Of a stretch of DNA of 49,270 nt, positions 1 through 7,686 are shown piece by piece. The translations under genes and the position numbers were made by a program. Origin of the DNA: Planctomycetota bacterium (GTDB taxonomy: Bacteria > Planctomycetota > PLA2 > JAEUHO01). The number at the start of each line of letters is the position of its first letter. Within the stretch, counting starts at the first letter, position 1. The notes under the pieces are model-generated. The model had not been told where the DNA came from and did no database searches. It worked only from the letters and a program-made list of their open reading frames with translations. The stretch is taken from NCBI GenBank assembly GCA_020851795.1, contig JADZCA010000029.1:1-49270 (forward strand), given 5' to 3'.

Positions 1-865
1 CGTGCTGCGCCCTGGCAGCATCCGAGTTCGCCTGCGGCGCGATGTCGTCGATCACGAACAGCATGTCCTTCGCCTGATGAAGCGACTCCTCCAGCGCATT
101 GGCCGTGCTCTCCGCGCTTCCGGGGACTTGGCGCTCGTTGAAGCCCGAGCCGAAGTGCTGCTGCATCACGACCGCGACTGCCGTCTTGAACTCCCCGGAC
201 TTCCCGATCAGCGCCGCCGAGAAGTCCGCATCACCGAGGATGCTCCGCCGCACCGTTGCGAGCAGCGGGTGCAGCAAGCGGGCCGGACCGAGTTGCCGAA
301 GCTCCAGGCTGGCAAGGACGGCCGCGCGGGCCGCCTCCTCACTCTCCGAACACGGCAGAATCAGATGGTGGAGCGCCGGGGGCGGGACCACATGGACGTC
401 CGGTCGGGCACCATCGGCTCCGATCCCCCCGCTCGCCGTGAGGTACACCGCCTGGCCGTCGATTTCGCGCCAGCCGACGTGGCGGTACTCGGACGTGATT
501 CGCCGATCGCCCGAGAAGTGAAGGAACGCCGCTCGGAGGTGATCGCGGAACCCGTATCCCGACTCGACAATCGCGCCAGCGCCGAGGTACTCCTCCACCC
601 ATCGCATGTCTCGGAACTGTGCAGCGGAGAGGCAGACGACCCTCGCCTCCCCGTCCAGGACCGCCTCTACGCGGAAGTAGACCTGCGTACCGCGCCCGTC
701 CTCGACGTGAATCTCCTCGATGACGCGGGCAGAGAAGTTGGCGAGGAGCACGTCCTCGGGCGACCCGCTCCGCCCCTGGCGGATCCAGATCGTCCTGCCC
801 TGATCGACGCGGTACGACTGCCTGGGTGTGCTCGCGCCGCCGCTGATGATGCTCGTGCTAGCCAT
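1..865 (-). CDS. P-loop ATPase, DUF927/replicative-helicase-like (partial, 3' end beyond window)
   Basis: This frame is open from an ATG at 865 to the window edge (288 codons, no stop). A good ribosome site (AAGGAG, 6 nt spacing) precedes the ATG. Residues 221-228 (GKSGEFKT) form a Walker A motif. A STANALE motif follows at about 253-259 and a Walker B stretch, MLFVIDD, at 268-274 before APQ. The order P-loop, T-x-N-x-LE, [I/V]IDD-x-AP is that of DUF927-type ATPases, which sit in replication modules of plasmids and phages and probably act as replicative helicases. The 200 N-terminal residues show no domain I recognise. It lies 75 nt downstream of the 519-residue gene on the same strand and could be co-transcribed. 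The family call rests on motifs only; the missing C-terminus could hold more domains. Confidence 0.7.
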   Translation of the reverse strand, partial: MASTSIISGGASTPRQSYRVDQGRTIWIRQGRSGSPEDVLLANFSARVIEEIHVEDGRGTQVYFRVEAVLDGEARVVCLSAAQFRDMRWVEEYLGAGAIVESGYGFRDHLRAAFLHFSGDRRITSEYRHVGWREIDGQAVYLTASGGIGADGARPDVHVVPPPALHHLILPCSESEEAARAAVLASLELRQLGPARLLHPLLATVRRSILGDADFSAALIGKSGEFKTAVAVVMQQHFGSGFNERQVPGSAESTANALEESLHQAKDMLFVIDDIAPQANSDAARAQH

Positions 866-940
866 GTGGGGCTCCTTGCGGCCGGACTGCCCGGCCACCC
901 CACCTGGTGAGAAGTCACGATCCGTCCGGACCTGTGACGA

Positions 941-2500
941 TCAGATCCGTTCGCGAGCGTCGTCGACCGTGAACGCGGGTACCCAGCCCTCGCCGAGCAC
1001 ATAGGGAAGAGGGTCTTCCTTCGGGTCCACTCCGGGAAAGGACCGACGAAGCGCCGAACGCACTCGTTCGACCATCTTGCGTGCCGCGGCGCGTCGTTCG
1101 GGCGGCGGCGCACGTCGCCTGGCGCGATCGAACTGGTGCGTGAGAAGGGCCATCAGGACGGACCACGCGGGCTTCGGACGAGAGTTGTCACGCCGACCGT
1201 CGAGCATCCCGATCGTCGCCGGCGTCAGTGGTGGAAGGCGCCTGCTCCCGAAGCGGACGCCGAGTTCCTCGGGGTCGCCGGTGAGTTCGATCACGATCTG
1301 GTGCCACCGCGTTCCGGCCGGTACGTCGTACTTCTCCGCCGGAGGCCGCGCCGGAGAGACGGACTCCCGCGCTGCCCCGTCGGCCTTGGGCGACGACGCC
1401 AGCGCTGTTCGGTCTCCGGCCCGATCACCCTCACCACTCGCTCGGCGGAATAGCGGCGTCACGAACGACACGAATCGGCGGCGCACCTGCTCGTAGGAGC
1501 GCATCTTCCGCGCTACTGCGTCTAGGAGGCCCATCGCCTCTTCGGAGCCCTTGCGGACCACGATCGAGAAGACGCTCTCATCCACATCGATCGACGTCAA
1601 GGACTTCAGCTGCGCCGCGAGATCGAACACCCCGCTCGCAATCTCGAACTGGCAGTGCGCAGCAACCGAGAGGAGAGCTCGAATGCCGGGCGACTGGTAG
1701 TTCCCCTCTACCGCGATCATGTTGTCCTGGTTGGCGCGGGCCTCTTCGACGAATGCGTAGTGCATCACGACGGGGTCTCGCGTTCGCGCGCGATGCCCGA
1801 CGAGTATGTCGGTCACGTGAGACTCGACGCGGTCCCTGCCTGTCCCTAGATCCTCGGCAAGTCTGCCGAGCAGTTCTAGGCCGATGTGGGAGACCGCGCG
1901 TCTTGCGGCGTCGAGCATCGGATTCTCGGGTTCCCTCGGCCGCTTCGCCTTGCGGAGCGGCGGCATGGGTTGGGGATCCCCGTCGCCCATTTCCCGCGTC
2001 GGGACCAGCACCACCTCCCCATCGTCGATGGTCATCTCCTCGTACTCGCGCACGGCCCACGGCAGCCCGAGGGAGCTGCCGACCCGGTTGTAGAGCCACG
2101 GGTGGAGCTGAACCCCCTCGAGCCAGCACCCCTCCATCAGAATGTCGTGCTGCTGCTCGATCGCCCCAGCCGCGGTCGCCAGCTGACGAGCGAGTTCCTC
2201 GCGGCGCAGGAACGGTGCGGTAGTGCGTAGGCGCGACCAGTAGGCGTACCGAAGCAGGAGTGTTCTAAGCCCCCGATCGCGCATCAGGAGTTTCACCCCG
2301 GTGGCGCCAAGGGCTTGGGCAGCGTCGTCGATCACCACCCGGGGATCGAGAAGCCCGCCGACGCCCGCAGCGTCCGCCGCGTCTCGGACTCTCCGCATCA
2401 GGGCGTTTCGGATGTCGTGGTCGTTGTCGACGAACCAGGGAGGGTGGGCCTCGCCCGACGTTCCCGGGCCGTCGTCGTCCTTGGCGCCTGTGCGGGGCAT
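941..2500 (-). CDS. Hypothetical protein, 519 aa
   Basis: A single continuous frame with an ATG start and codon use like its neighbours. I recognise no family. The N-terminal 30 residues are charged. Residues about 30-120 read as helical and Arg-rich. Residues about 190-340 are mostly amphipathic helices with several conserved-looking aromatic and acidic positions. Residues about 365-395 are a low-complexity Ser/Ala/Pro/Arg linker, followed by a C-terminal basic domain ending in an acidic-aromatic tail. No signal peptide or membrane segment is visible. It sits directly upstream of the DUF927-like ATPase in the same orientation, so a role in element replication or maintenance is a guess from position only. 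The opposite strand also has long open frames here, but they are broken and have no plausible start sites. Confidence 0.7.
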   Translation of the reverse strand: MPRTGAKDDDGPGTSGEAHPPWFVDNDHDIRNALMRRVRDAADAAGVGGLLDPRVVIDDAAQALGATGVKLLMRDRGLRTLLLRYAYWSRLRTTAPFLRREELARQLATAAGAIEQQHDILMEGCWLEGVQLHPWLYNRVGSSLGLPWAVREYEEMTIDDGEVVLVPTREMGDGDPQPMPPLRKAKRPREPENPMLDAARRAVSHIGLELLGRLAEDLGTGRDRVESHVTDILVGHRARTRDPVVMHYAFVEEARANQDNMIAVEGNYQSPGIRALLSVAAHCQFEIASGVFDLAAQLKSLTSIDVDESVFSIVVRKGSEEAMGLLDAVARKMRSYEQVRRRFVSFVTPLFRRASGEGDRAGDRTALASSPKADGAARESVSPARPPAEKYDVPAGTRWHQIVIELTGDPEELGVRFGSRRLPPLTPATIGMLDGRRDNSRPKPAWSVLMALLTHQFDRARRRAPPPERRAAARKMVERVRSALRRSFPGVDPKEDPLPYVLGEGWVPAFTVDDARERI

Positions 2501-3061
2501 CGCGAAGTTCCTATCCGGCCGTGCCCTCTATCTCAACGATCATCGGCACGCACACGGTGTGACAAGTCACGCCGCTTCGACGGCGAGAAGGGGTCGCGGC
2601 TGAAGGATGACGGGCCCCGTTCTGCTCCAGATCGAACTTGGCGCTGAGCGCCCGGCATCTACCTGCGAATCTACTACGGTATGCAGGTTGCCCCGACTCG
2701 CTGGCCGCTCAAGGCTGTCTTACCGTAGCAATCTGTTCGTATAACTGGCGTTCCTTTCTCGCAGTTTCATGGCACATCGGCCGTCACGTATAGTTTTCGA
2801 CTTCCTTCCGTTCTGACGTAAGTCCTTGTCAGGACTGGCTTGACCACCTCTCCGTAGCGGGCAGCGTTCTGCGTCGTGGAAGGCCCGCGTTGAGACACGA
2901 GCATCATCACGTAGTCGGCCGTTCGGATCGCCGGCCACTGCGTTGCGGTCGCCGGGGTGGTGAAGAGCGGAACGACAGTCATCCACGCGCCCGGTCGAAG
3001 AGAAGCGAGCCCCCCCCGCCCCCTTTCGTCGCTTCGGTCGCTTCCCTCGCGGGTTCCGGTG
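2501..3061. other. Intergenic stretch with inverted repeats and one weak small ORF
   Basis: About 560 bases between the 519-residue gene and the nuclease gene, both on the minus strand. It is less GC-rich than its surroundings. Two inverted repeats stand out: ACCTGC (2661-2666) with GCAGGT (2683-2688), and CTACGGTA (2674-2681) with TACCGTAG (2721-2728). They interleave, which suits a regulatory region for the downstream minus-strand genes better than a simple terminator. A 71-codon minus-strand frame at 2767-2982 is listed separately. Nothing else is recognisable. Confidence 0.4.
2767..2982 (-). CDS. Possible small hypothetical protein, 71 aa
   Basis: An ATG-initiated 71-codon frame in the gap between two larger minus-strand genes. 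The first two thirds use G/C-ending codons as real genes here do; the last third drifts to A-rich codons (AGA, GGA, AGT, CGA, AAA, CTA), so it may be a decayed or recently acquired 3' end. The product begins MTVVPLFTTP and has no recognisable family, signal peptide or membrane segment. No strong ribosome site is visible. It could equally be chance; it is included because the gap is otherwise long for this gene-dense block. Confidence 0.25.
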   Translation of the reverse strand: MTVVPLFTTPATATQWPAIRTADYVMMLVSQRGPSTTQNAARYGEVVKPVLTRTYVRTEGSRKLYVTADVP

Positions 3062-3919
3062 CTACGCCGCGAACGGGTCGCGGCGGAGGACGACGCCGGG
3101 CGTCGACTGCCAGTCGTCGCACCGTCGGGAGTATGCGCAGCCGGCACAGGCCCAGGACTTCTGGGGAAAGGGCGTCGCCCTGTCCATGCTCTGGCTCGCG
3201 GCGATCAGGGAGAGGAGGACGCGCCGCCGGGCCGCGGCCGGGAGGTTCACGACCCGGTCTTCCCAGACGGGCTCCTTGAGCTTGAAGCCGATGTGGAAGG
3301 CGACGTCCTCGGCGGCGGCGTCCCCATGGAGTTCCTTCAAGGCCCAGGCGTAGACGCTTCCTTGGACGTGCCACCGGGTGTCGTCCGGGGACCATCCCGC
3401 CCGGGAGCCGGCCGTCTTGAGGTCGAGCGCCCGGAGTTTCCCGTCAGCATCGCGTTCAACGAAGTCGAGGATCCCCTGGACGCCGAGGCCGGGGGCGGGT
3501 TGCTCCGTCCGGGGGTCGAGAACGGGGAGCTCGAACCGAAGGTCGACCGACACGATCCGGGCGATCCGCTGCTCGAGGTCCGGGAGCCTCGCGAACGCTT
3601 CGACAAGCGCCTCGGCCGTTCGGAGGTTGGCCGGCGCGCCCTTCTCGCCCCAGTCGATCGGGACCTCGGGCTTCGAGGACGTCTCCGCGCCCCACGCCTC
3701 GTGCAGCAGTTCCTTCGGCTTGACGGTCCCGACGGTGGCCTCGCCGGATCGGACCTGATGGACGAGGGTCTTGAGCGCGACGTCGACCGCGGAGCCGAGC
3801 ACGAGCGCCCCGGATCGGGACTCTTCCGGGGCCTTCTCGGCGTAGCGGTACGCCCACTGCTGGGTGCAGGTCGCGTACGTCGTGAGTTGGGAGGCTGAGA
3901 GCACGCGGAAGTTGGACAT
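3062..3919 (-). CDS. Cas4/RecB-type PD-(D/E)XK nuclease with predicted Fe-S cluster
   Basis: A 285-residue protein matching the PDDEXK_1 (RecB/AddB/Cas4-like) nuclease family. The catalytic core is visible: a GSAVD helix at about 42-46, QGILDF (D152), ALDLKT (D166, K168) and QGSVY (Q186, Y190). One Cys near the N-terminus (C18) and three near the C-terminus (C258-x2-C261-x5-C267) give the four-cysteine arrangement that binds a 4Fe-4S cluster in Cas4 and AddB and staples the N-terminal to the C-terminal part. Length is normal for stand-alone phage or plasmid members. It presumably acts as a DNA exonuclease or end-processing nuclease in element replication or recombination. There is no CRISPR array or other cas gene nearby, so it is not part of CRISPR adaptation here. 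The next gene upstream on the strand starts about 570 nt away. Confidence 0.85.
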   Translation of the reverse strand: MSNFRVLSASQLTTYATCTQQWAYRYAEKAPEESRSGALVLGSAVDVALKTLVHQVRSGEATVGTVKPKELLHEAWGAETSSKPEVPIDWGEKGAPANLRTAEALVEAFARLPDLEQRIARIVSVDLRFELPVLDPRTEQPAPGLGVQGILDFVERDADGKLRALDLKTAGSRAGWSPDDTRWHVQGSVYAWALKELHGDAAAEDVAFHIGFKLKEPVWEDRVVNLPAAARRRVLLSLIAASQSMDRATPFPQKSWACAGCAYSRRCDDWQSTPGVVLRRDPFAA

Positions 3920-3978
3920 GGTTGTGTGCCGGTCCTCCCGCCGAGGCGCGGAGCCCCGACGGGAGGGCCCGTCGCCTC

Positions 3979-4491
3979 CTACGCCGCCTCGGAACGGAGC
4001 TGGTCGATGAGGCTGGACGCCTCCTTCTTGGTGAGCTCCCGGAGATCGCGCTTGCCGAACGTCTCCTCCGCGAGCGCTGCGACCTGCCCGTACGACAGGC
4101 CGTTCTGGGACCCGAGGGAGCGCAGGAAGTTCACCTGCCTGGGGCTGGCGAGACCGTCCTCGCCGCGCGGGGCCGCACGACCGTTCTGCGGTGCGCCGTT
4201 CCGGATCACGCGACCCGGAGCACGACGAGACGGCGACGCCGAGGGAGCAGGCCGGGACTCGACGCGTTCCGGAGAGGGCTCGCGCTCCTGCCGCTCGATG
4301 CGCCCGTTCGTCAGTGCCTCCTCGACCCTTGCCTTCGCCTCCGCCGCGAGGGCCATGACGTAGTGCGCGAGCTTCTCGCGGTCGCCGGCGACATCGGGCG
4401 GCGGCTCCGTCTCGAGCGAGACGTGGTAACCCTCGCTGCTGTACGGCTCGTCGCCGCTGACCTTCTTCTGGAACATCACGGACACCTTCAC
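3979..4491 (-). CDS. Hypothetical element protein with C-terminal phage-type helical motif, 170 aa
   Basis: I chose the GTG at 4491 rather than the longer frame because a near-perfect ribosome site (GGAGGT, 6 nt spacing) precedes it. The N-terminal 60 residues look like a small beta-rich domain. Residues about 65-115 are a Pro/Arg/Ser-rich linker. The C-terminal 50 residues (from ASPRQVNFLRSL through LTKKEASSLIDQL) follow a pattern common at the ends of phage and plasmid DNA-metabolism proteins, where a Q-x-x-x-[IL] helix is followed by a final AS-x-[LI]I helix. The exact function is unknown. It lies 59 nt upstream of the Cas4-like nuclease on the same strand, so the two are probably co-transcribed; a single-strand annealing or recombination accessory role is inference from that pairing. 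Confidence 0.7.
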   Translation of the reverse strand: MKVSVMFQKKVSGDEPYSSEGYHVSLETEPPPDVAGDREKLAHYVMALAAEAKARVEEALTNGRIERQEREPSPERVESRPAPSASPSRRAPGRVIRNGAPQNGRAAPRGEDGLASPRQVNFLRSLGSQNGLSYGQVAALAEETFGKRDLRELTKKEASSLIDQLRSEAA

Positions 4492-4626
4492 GGGAGTACC
4501 TCCGGGGACGACGTTGGTGCGATGCGAGCGCACCTCGTCCCCGAGGGTGCGATCACGATGCGATGTGCTCGTGCGCCTTCGACGCGCTCACGGAATGACC
4601 CCGGCGTCGGCGTCGTGCGCAGGTCG

Positions 4627-6519
4627 CTAACTCGTCGGCCGCGCTTCCGTCAAGAGCACGTCAACGAACGCTCGGCACATCTCGGCGACGCGAATCTCGG
4701 TGATCCGCCCTCCCAAGACCGTGACTTCGGCGATCATGCGAGGGTCCCGGTCGATCGCTTGGCGGTACTTCGCCGTCGCGCGACCAGTGTCTCCGCGAAG
4801 TTGCGCGTACGCCCCGCTGATCAGCGAAGCCTCAGCATTCGGCGGGGGGAACTCGCTCGCTGCGTCAGCGATGGCGGCCGCTACCTCATGGGCGCCGATC
4901 TGTGCATACGCCGCGACCGCGACCATTGCTGCGCGGGAGTCCGATCCCGCGACTCTCGCCCAGGCGACCGCCGTGGCGGGCGCCTCGAGCCTCGCCGAGC
5001 AAACCGCCATCCCGACGAGCGCATCCGTGTCGGTCGGAACCGTCGCCAAGATCTCACGCCACGCGTCACGCGAGCCCGCCCAGTCGCCCCTCGTCGCGGC
5101 CGACCGAGCACGTCCGGCAAGCCGACCGCGTCTCGCGAGGTCGAGGCCAACGGACGCCGTGCTGACTCCAGCCTGAACGATTGGGCTGAGCAGGCCGAAC
5201 ACAAGTTCGAGTGGGTGGTCTTCTGAGCGCTTCCAGTCGTCCTTCACCCTCGCGACGTACCCATCCCGACTCCTCGCAGCGTCGAGCTCAACCGAGCGCC
5301 GAGTGAGCGGTTCCCGAAGTTCCGCGGCGCAGACGACAGACTCTGCGTGCAACTGCACTGCCTGCCAGTACGCAGCGCTCGTGGGATCGTCCGGCGCGGG
5401 CGTGGCACGGCCGGCGCAAGCGACGAGGCGCATCGTCGGCAGGTCGTCGCGCGTGATTACGTCGAGGAGAGGAACGGTGCTGGCAGGGCGCTCTCCTAGG
5501 AGCCGGCGGGTCAGGGCGGCCCCAATGAGCACATCGCCGGTTCGACTCAACAGTTCGCTGAGTGCACGCTCGACACGCACATGGTCCCTCGAAGGGACGG
5601 CACCGACGCTCGCCAGGGCGCGAGCCGCGACTTCGTAGTCCCCGCGCGTGAGAGCCGAGAGCAGAAGCTCCAACCAGCACGAACGGGCCTTCGCCTGCTC
5701 TCCCGCCGCGAGCCAAACACCGGCCGCGGCTTCGAGATTCCCCGCCGCCTCCAGCCTACGAGCCTCCTGCGCTTGACACTCCCGAGCCGCCTGCTCGTCT
5801 CCGGCCGCGCTGAAGTAGGAGTTCGCGGCCGAGTACTCTCCAAGCCGTCGGCGGGTTTCCGCGATCTCCGAGAAACCCTCCTTGATCCGCCGCTCGACGA
5901 CGATGCGGAAGCCCTCTTGGGTGTGTCGGGTCGCCAAGTCCCGTGCGGTGTCCGCCCACAGGGCGGCGGAGGCGAAGTCCCGGAGCCCGAGGTGGAAGAG
6001 GGACCGCAGGCAGAGATCGCAGGCCGAGTCCACGAGGCCGTCCCCGTGCTGGGACCGGAGTCGGGGGCCGCCGACGAGCGACCGCAACTCCTCTGGGGTG
6101 ATGTCAGTGGCCCACGGTGCTGCTCGCATCACGCGGATGAGCGGAGCGGAGTCGTCTGGCACAATGAGTTCGAGCAGATCCGGGAAGGAGGAATCGCTGA
6201 TGCCCTGGACGGCTCGGGACAACTCGACCCTCGCCCTCTCGTATCGGAGGAATCGGCGGAGGTCGAGCTTGGGAGTTCCGAGATAGACGGATAGGGCGGC
6301 GGTGATCGGTGTCGCGACAGCCGAAGCGCGGGCCTCGGACACGTCCTCCGTGCCGGGCGGCACCAGCGCTTGGACGGCGAGGAGGGTTCCGTCGAAGTCG
6401 CCCTGCGCGGCCGCACGGCACGCCTGCTTGAGGACTCTCCTCCGCCGCACACGAAGGAGCCAAGAGATGGCAGGTACCGCGCAGAGCAGAAGCCCCGCCA
6501 GGATTGTCGCAACGATCAC
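4627..6519 (-). CDS. Membrane-anchored tetratricopeptide-like protein, 630 aa
   Basis: Starts at a GTG (6517-6519). Residues 1-22 are one hydrophobic segment followed by a basic stretch (RVRRRR), predicting an N-terminal anchor with the bulk in the cytoplasm. The rest is Ala-rich helical pairs with TPR-like spacing: clusters at about 225-290 (RRLGEYSAANSYF, RRLEAAGNLEAAA) and 470-600 (ARRGRLAGRARSAATRGDW, YAQLRGDTGRATAKYRQAI). Such repeats usually mediate protein contacts. I cannot assign a partner. It is divergent from the small DNA-binding gene at 6700, so the 180 bp between them probably holds its promoter. A plain TPR reading is fairly safe; the biological role is unknown. Confidence 0.75.
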   Translation of the reverse strand: MIVATILAGLLLCAVPAISWLLRVRRRRVLKQACRAAAQGDFDGTLLAVQALVPPGTEDVSEARASAVATPITAALSVYLGTPKLDLRRFLRYERARVELSRAVQGISDSSFPDLLELIVPDDSAPLIRVMRAAPWATDITPEELRSLVGGPRLRSQHGDGLVDSACDLCLRSLFHLGLRDFASAALWADTARDLATRHTQEGFRIVVERRIKEGFSEIAETRRRLGEYSAANSYFSAAGDEQAARECQAQEARRLEAAGNLEAAAGVWLAAGEQAKARSCWLELLLSALTRGDYEVAARALASVGAVPSRDHVRVERALSELLSRTGDVLIGAALTRRLLGERPASTVPLLDVITRDDLPTMRLVACAGRATPAPDDPTSAAYWQAVQLHAESVVCAAELREPLTRRSVELDAARSRDGYVARVKDDWKRSEDHPLELVFGLLSPIVQAGVSTASVGLDLARRGRLAGRARSAATRGDWAGSRDAWREILATVPTDTDALVGMAVCSARLEAPATAVAWARVAGSDSRAAMVAVAAYAQIGAHEVAAAIADAASEFPPPNAEASLISGAYAQLRGDTGRATAKYRQAIDRDPRMIAEVTVLGGRITEIRVAEMCRAFVDVLLTEARPTS

Positions 6520-6641
6520 GAGTTGAGGCCCCCCAAGTGCACTGACAGCGGGCTCACCAGCCTTCCCCGACCCTTGACCGGGGGCGATCGGCGCCGGATG
6601 ATCGCGTCCTCTGTTGATGGACCACCGTCACCTCACCTGCG

Positions 6642-6659
6642 GGAGGCTCGTACGCCTCC
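6642..6659. repeat. Inverted repeat in divergent promoter region
   Basis: GGAGGC (6642-6647) and GCCTCC (6654-6659) form a perfect 6-bp inverted repeat with a 6-nt spacer, in the gap between the divergent genes at 6519 and 6700. It could be a hairpin or a dimeric protein site; the sequence alone does not decide. Confidence 0.4.
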
Positions 6660-6673
6660 TGCCGGTAGGGATG

Positions 6674-6692
6674 ATAAACCACCGTGGTTTAT
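6674..6692. promoter_or_regulatory. Perfect 19-bp palindrome, probable operator of the small DNA-binding protein
   Basis: ATAAACCAC-C-GTGGTTTAT is a perfect 9-bp inverted repeat around one central base, ending 7 nt before the ATG at 6700. It is AT-rich in a GC-rich region. An isolated half-site-like ACCACCGT also occurs near 6621-6628. Ribbon-helix-helix proteins typically bind such palindromes over their own promoters, so autoregulation is the likely meaning. There is no ribosome site between palindrome and ATG, which suggests the transcript may start at or near the ATG. Confidence 0.6.
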
Positions 6693-6699
6693 TGTCGCC

Positions 6700-6942
6700 A
6701 TGAGGGGGCCGGGTCGTCCGGAACTCCCCGAAGGCGAGGCGCGCACCGTGAAGGTGACGGTCTACGTTCGTCCTCAGGACGAGGCCCTCATGAGCCGCGT
6801 TGCTGAGGCGACGGGGAAGAAGCTCAGCGGGTGGGCCTACGAGGTGCTCCTGCGCGCCGCGCAGGCTGAGTCCCGCCGTCATCGGATCGACCCGGCGACC
6901 CCGCCGCCGCCTCGTGGGCCGAAGCGCAAACCCGGGGCCTGA
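6700..6942 (+). CDS. Small ribbon-helix-helix-like DNA-binding protein, 80 aa
   Basis: The start is the ATG at 6700, right after the palindromic operator; the frame is open much further upstream, but that part reads through the palindrome and is non-coding in style. The product begins MRGPGRPELPEGEA and continues with a beta-strand of alternating residues (VKVTVYVRP), then two helices (DEALMSRVAEATG and KLSGWAYEVLLRAA), the layout of short CopG/Arc-like or related repressors. A basic Pro/Arg tail follows. No toxin gene follows; the next gene is convergent radC, whose stop is 6 nt away. The fold is inferred from the pattern, not from a family match. Confidence 0.65.
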   Translation: MRGPGRPELPEGEARTVKVTVYVRPQDEALMSRVAEATGKKLSGWAYEVLLRAAQAESRRHRIDPATPPPPRGPKRKPGA

Positions 6943-6948
6943 ACTGTC

Positions 6949-7578
6949 TCAGGTTCGGATCCAACCGCGCTCGAGGAACGAGACGTAGCCCCCGTCCCCG
7001 ACCACGATGTGGTCAACGATTCGGATCCCGACGAGTTCCCCCACGGCCTCGAGCCGGCGGGTGAGGTCCTGGTCGTCCAGTGACGGCTCCGGGTCGCCGC
7101 TCGGGTGGTTGTGGACGAGGACGATCGAGACGGCGGCCTCCCGGATCGCCAGCCGGAACAACTCCCGGGGGTGGACGGGGCTGCCGGTCAGCGAGCCCTG
7201 GGAGAGCATGACCTCGCGCAGGACGCGGTTCTTCGCGTCCAGGAAGACCAGCCACATCTGCTCGTAGCGCAGGTGCCGCAGGCGCTCGTGGAACGCCTCA
7301 AAGACCTGCGCGCTCGACGTGAACGGAGCGCCCCGAACGATCTGGCGCTCCGCGAGGCGACGGGCCAGCTCGAACGCCCCGACCAGGCGACGGGCGCCGC
7401 CGGGAGGAAGGCCCTCGGCGACCGCCTCGACGAGGCTCAGGGTCTGGATGCCCCGAATCCCGTGGCGGGCGAACAGGTCGCGGGCCCGCTCGTTCCCGGA
7501 CACGAGGACCAGTAGGTCCTCGACGAGAAGATCCTCGACCGGGGGAGGGGTGCGCGGGGACTCGGTCTCGGTGGACAC
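6949..7578 (-). CDS. radC: RadC/YicR-family JAB-domain protein
   Basis: A 209-residue RadC homologue, close to the usual 220-230. Residues about 20-80 contain the helix-hairpin-helix-like N-terminal part. The JAMM/JAB metal site is intact at the C-terminus: H156-x-H158 in HNHPSGD, with S166 and D169 (H-x-H-x7-S-x2-D). RadC proteins are common on plasmids, phages and ICEs; despite the name they are not established repair enzymes, and a metallo-hydrolase role on element DNA or protein remains unproven. The gene is convergent with the 80-residue protein and lies 108 nt downstream of the ParB-like gene on the same strand. Confidence 0.9.
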   Translation of the reverse strand: MSTETESPRTPPPVEDLLVEDLLVLVSGNERARDLFARHGIRGIQTLSLVEAVAEGLPPGGARRLVGAFELARRLAERQIVRGAPFTSSAQVFEAFHERLRHLRYEQMWLVFLDAKNRVLREVMLSQGSLTGSPVHPRELFRLAIREAAVSIVLVHNHPSGDPEPSLDDQDLTRRLEAVGELVGIRIVDHIVVGDGGYVSFLERGWIRT

Positions 7579-7686
7579 GGCTTCTCCAAGCTGGGTGGTG
7601 GCCCACGTGGCCCACCGGGGGACGACGTGGAAGGGGGCAGTGGGCCACCTACGCCACGGCGGCCGACGGAGGGAGCGGGACCGCGG

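Noticed and set aside
2..910. Plus-strand open frame of about 300 codons at the left edge
   Set aside because: The minus strand encodes the Walker A and B motifs of an ATPase in the same place; the plus-strand product has no recognisable feature.
3062..3919. Cas4 as part of a CRISPR-Cas system
   Set aside because: There are no other cas genes and no CRISPR repeats in the window; the protein is better seen as an element nuclease.
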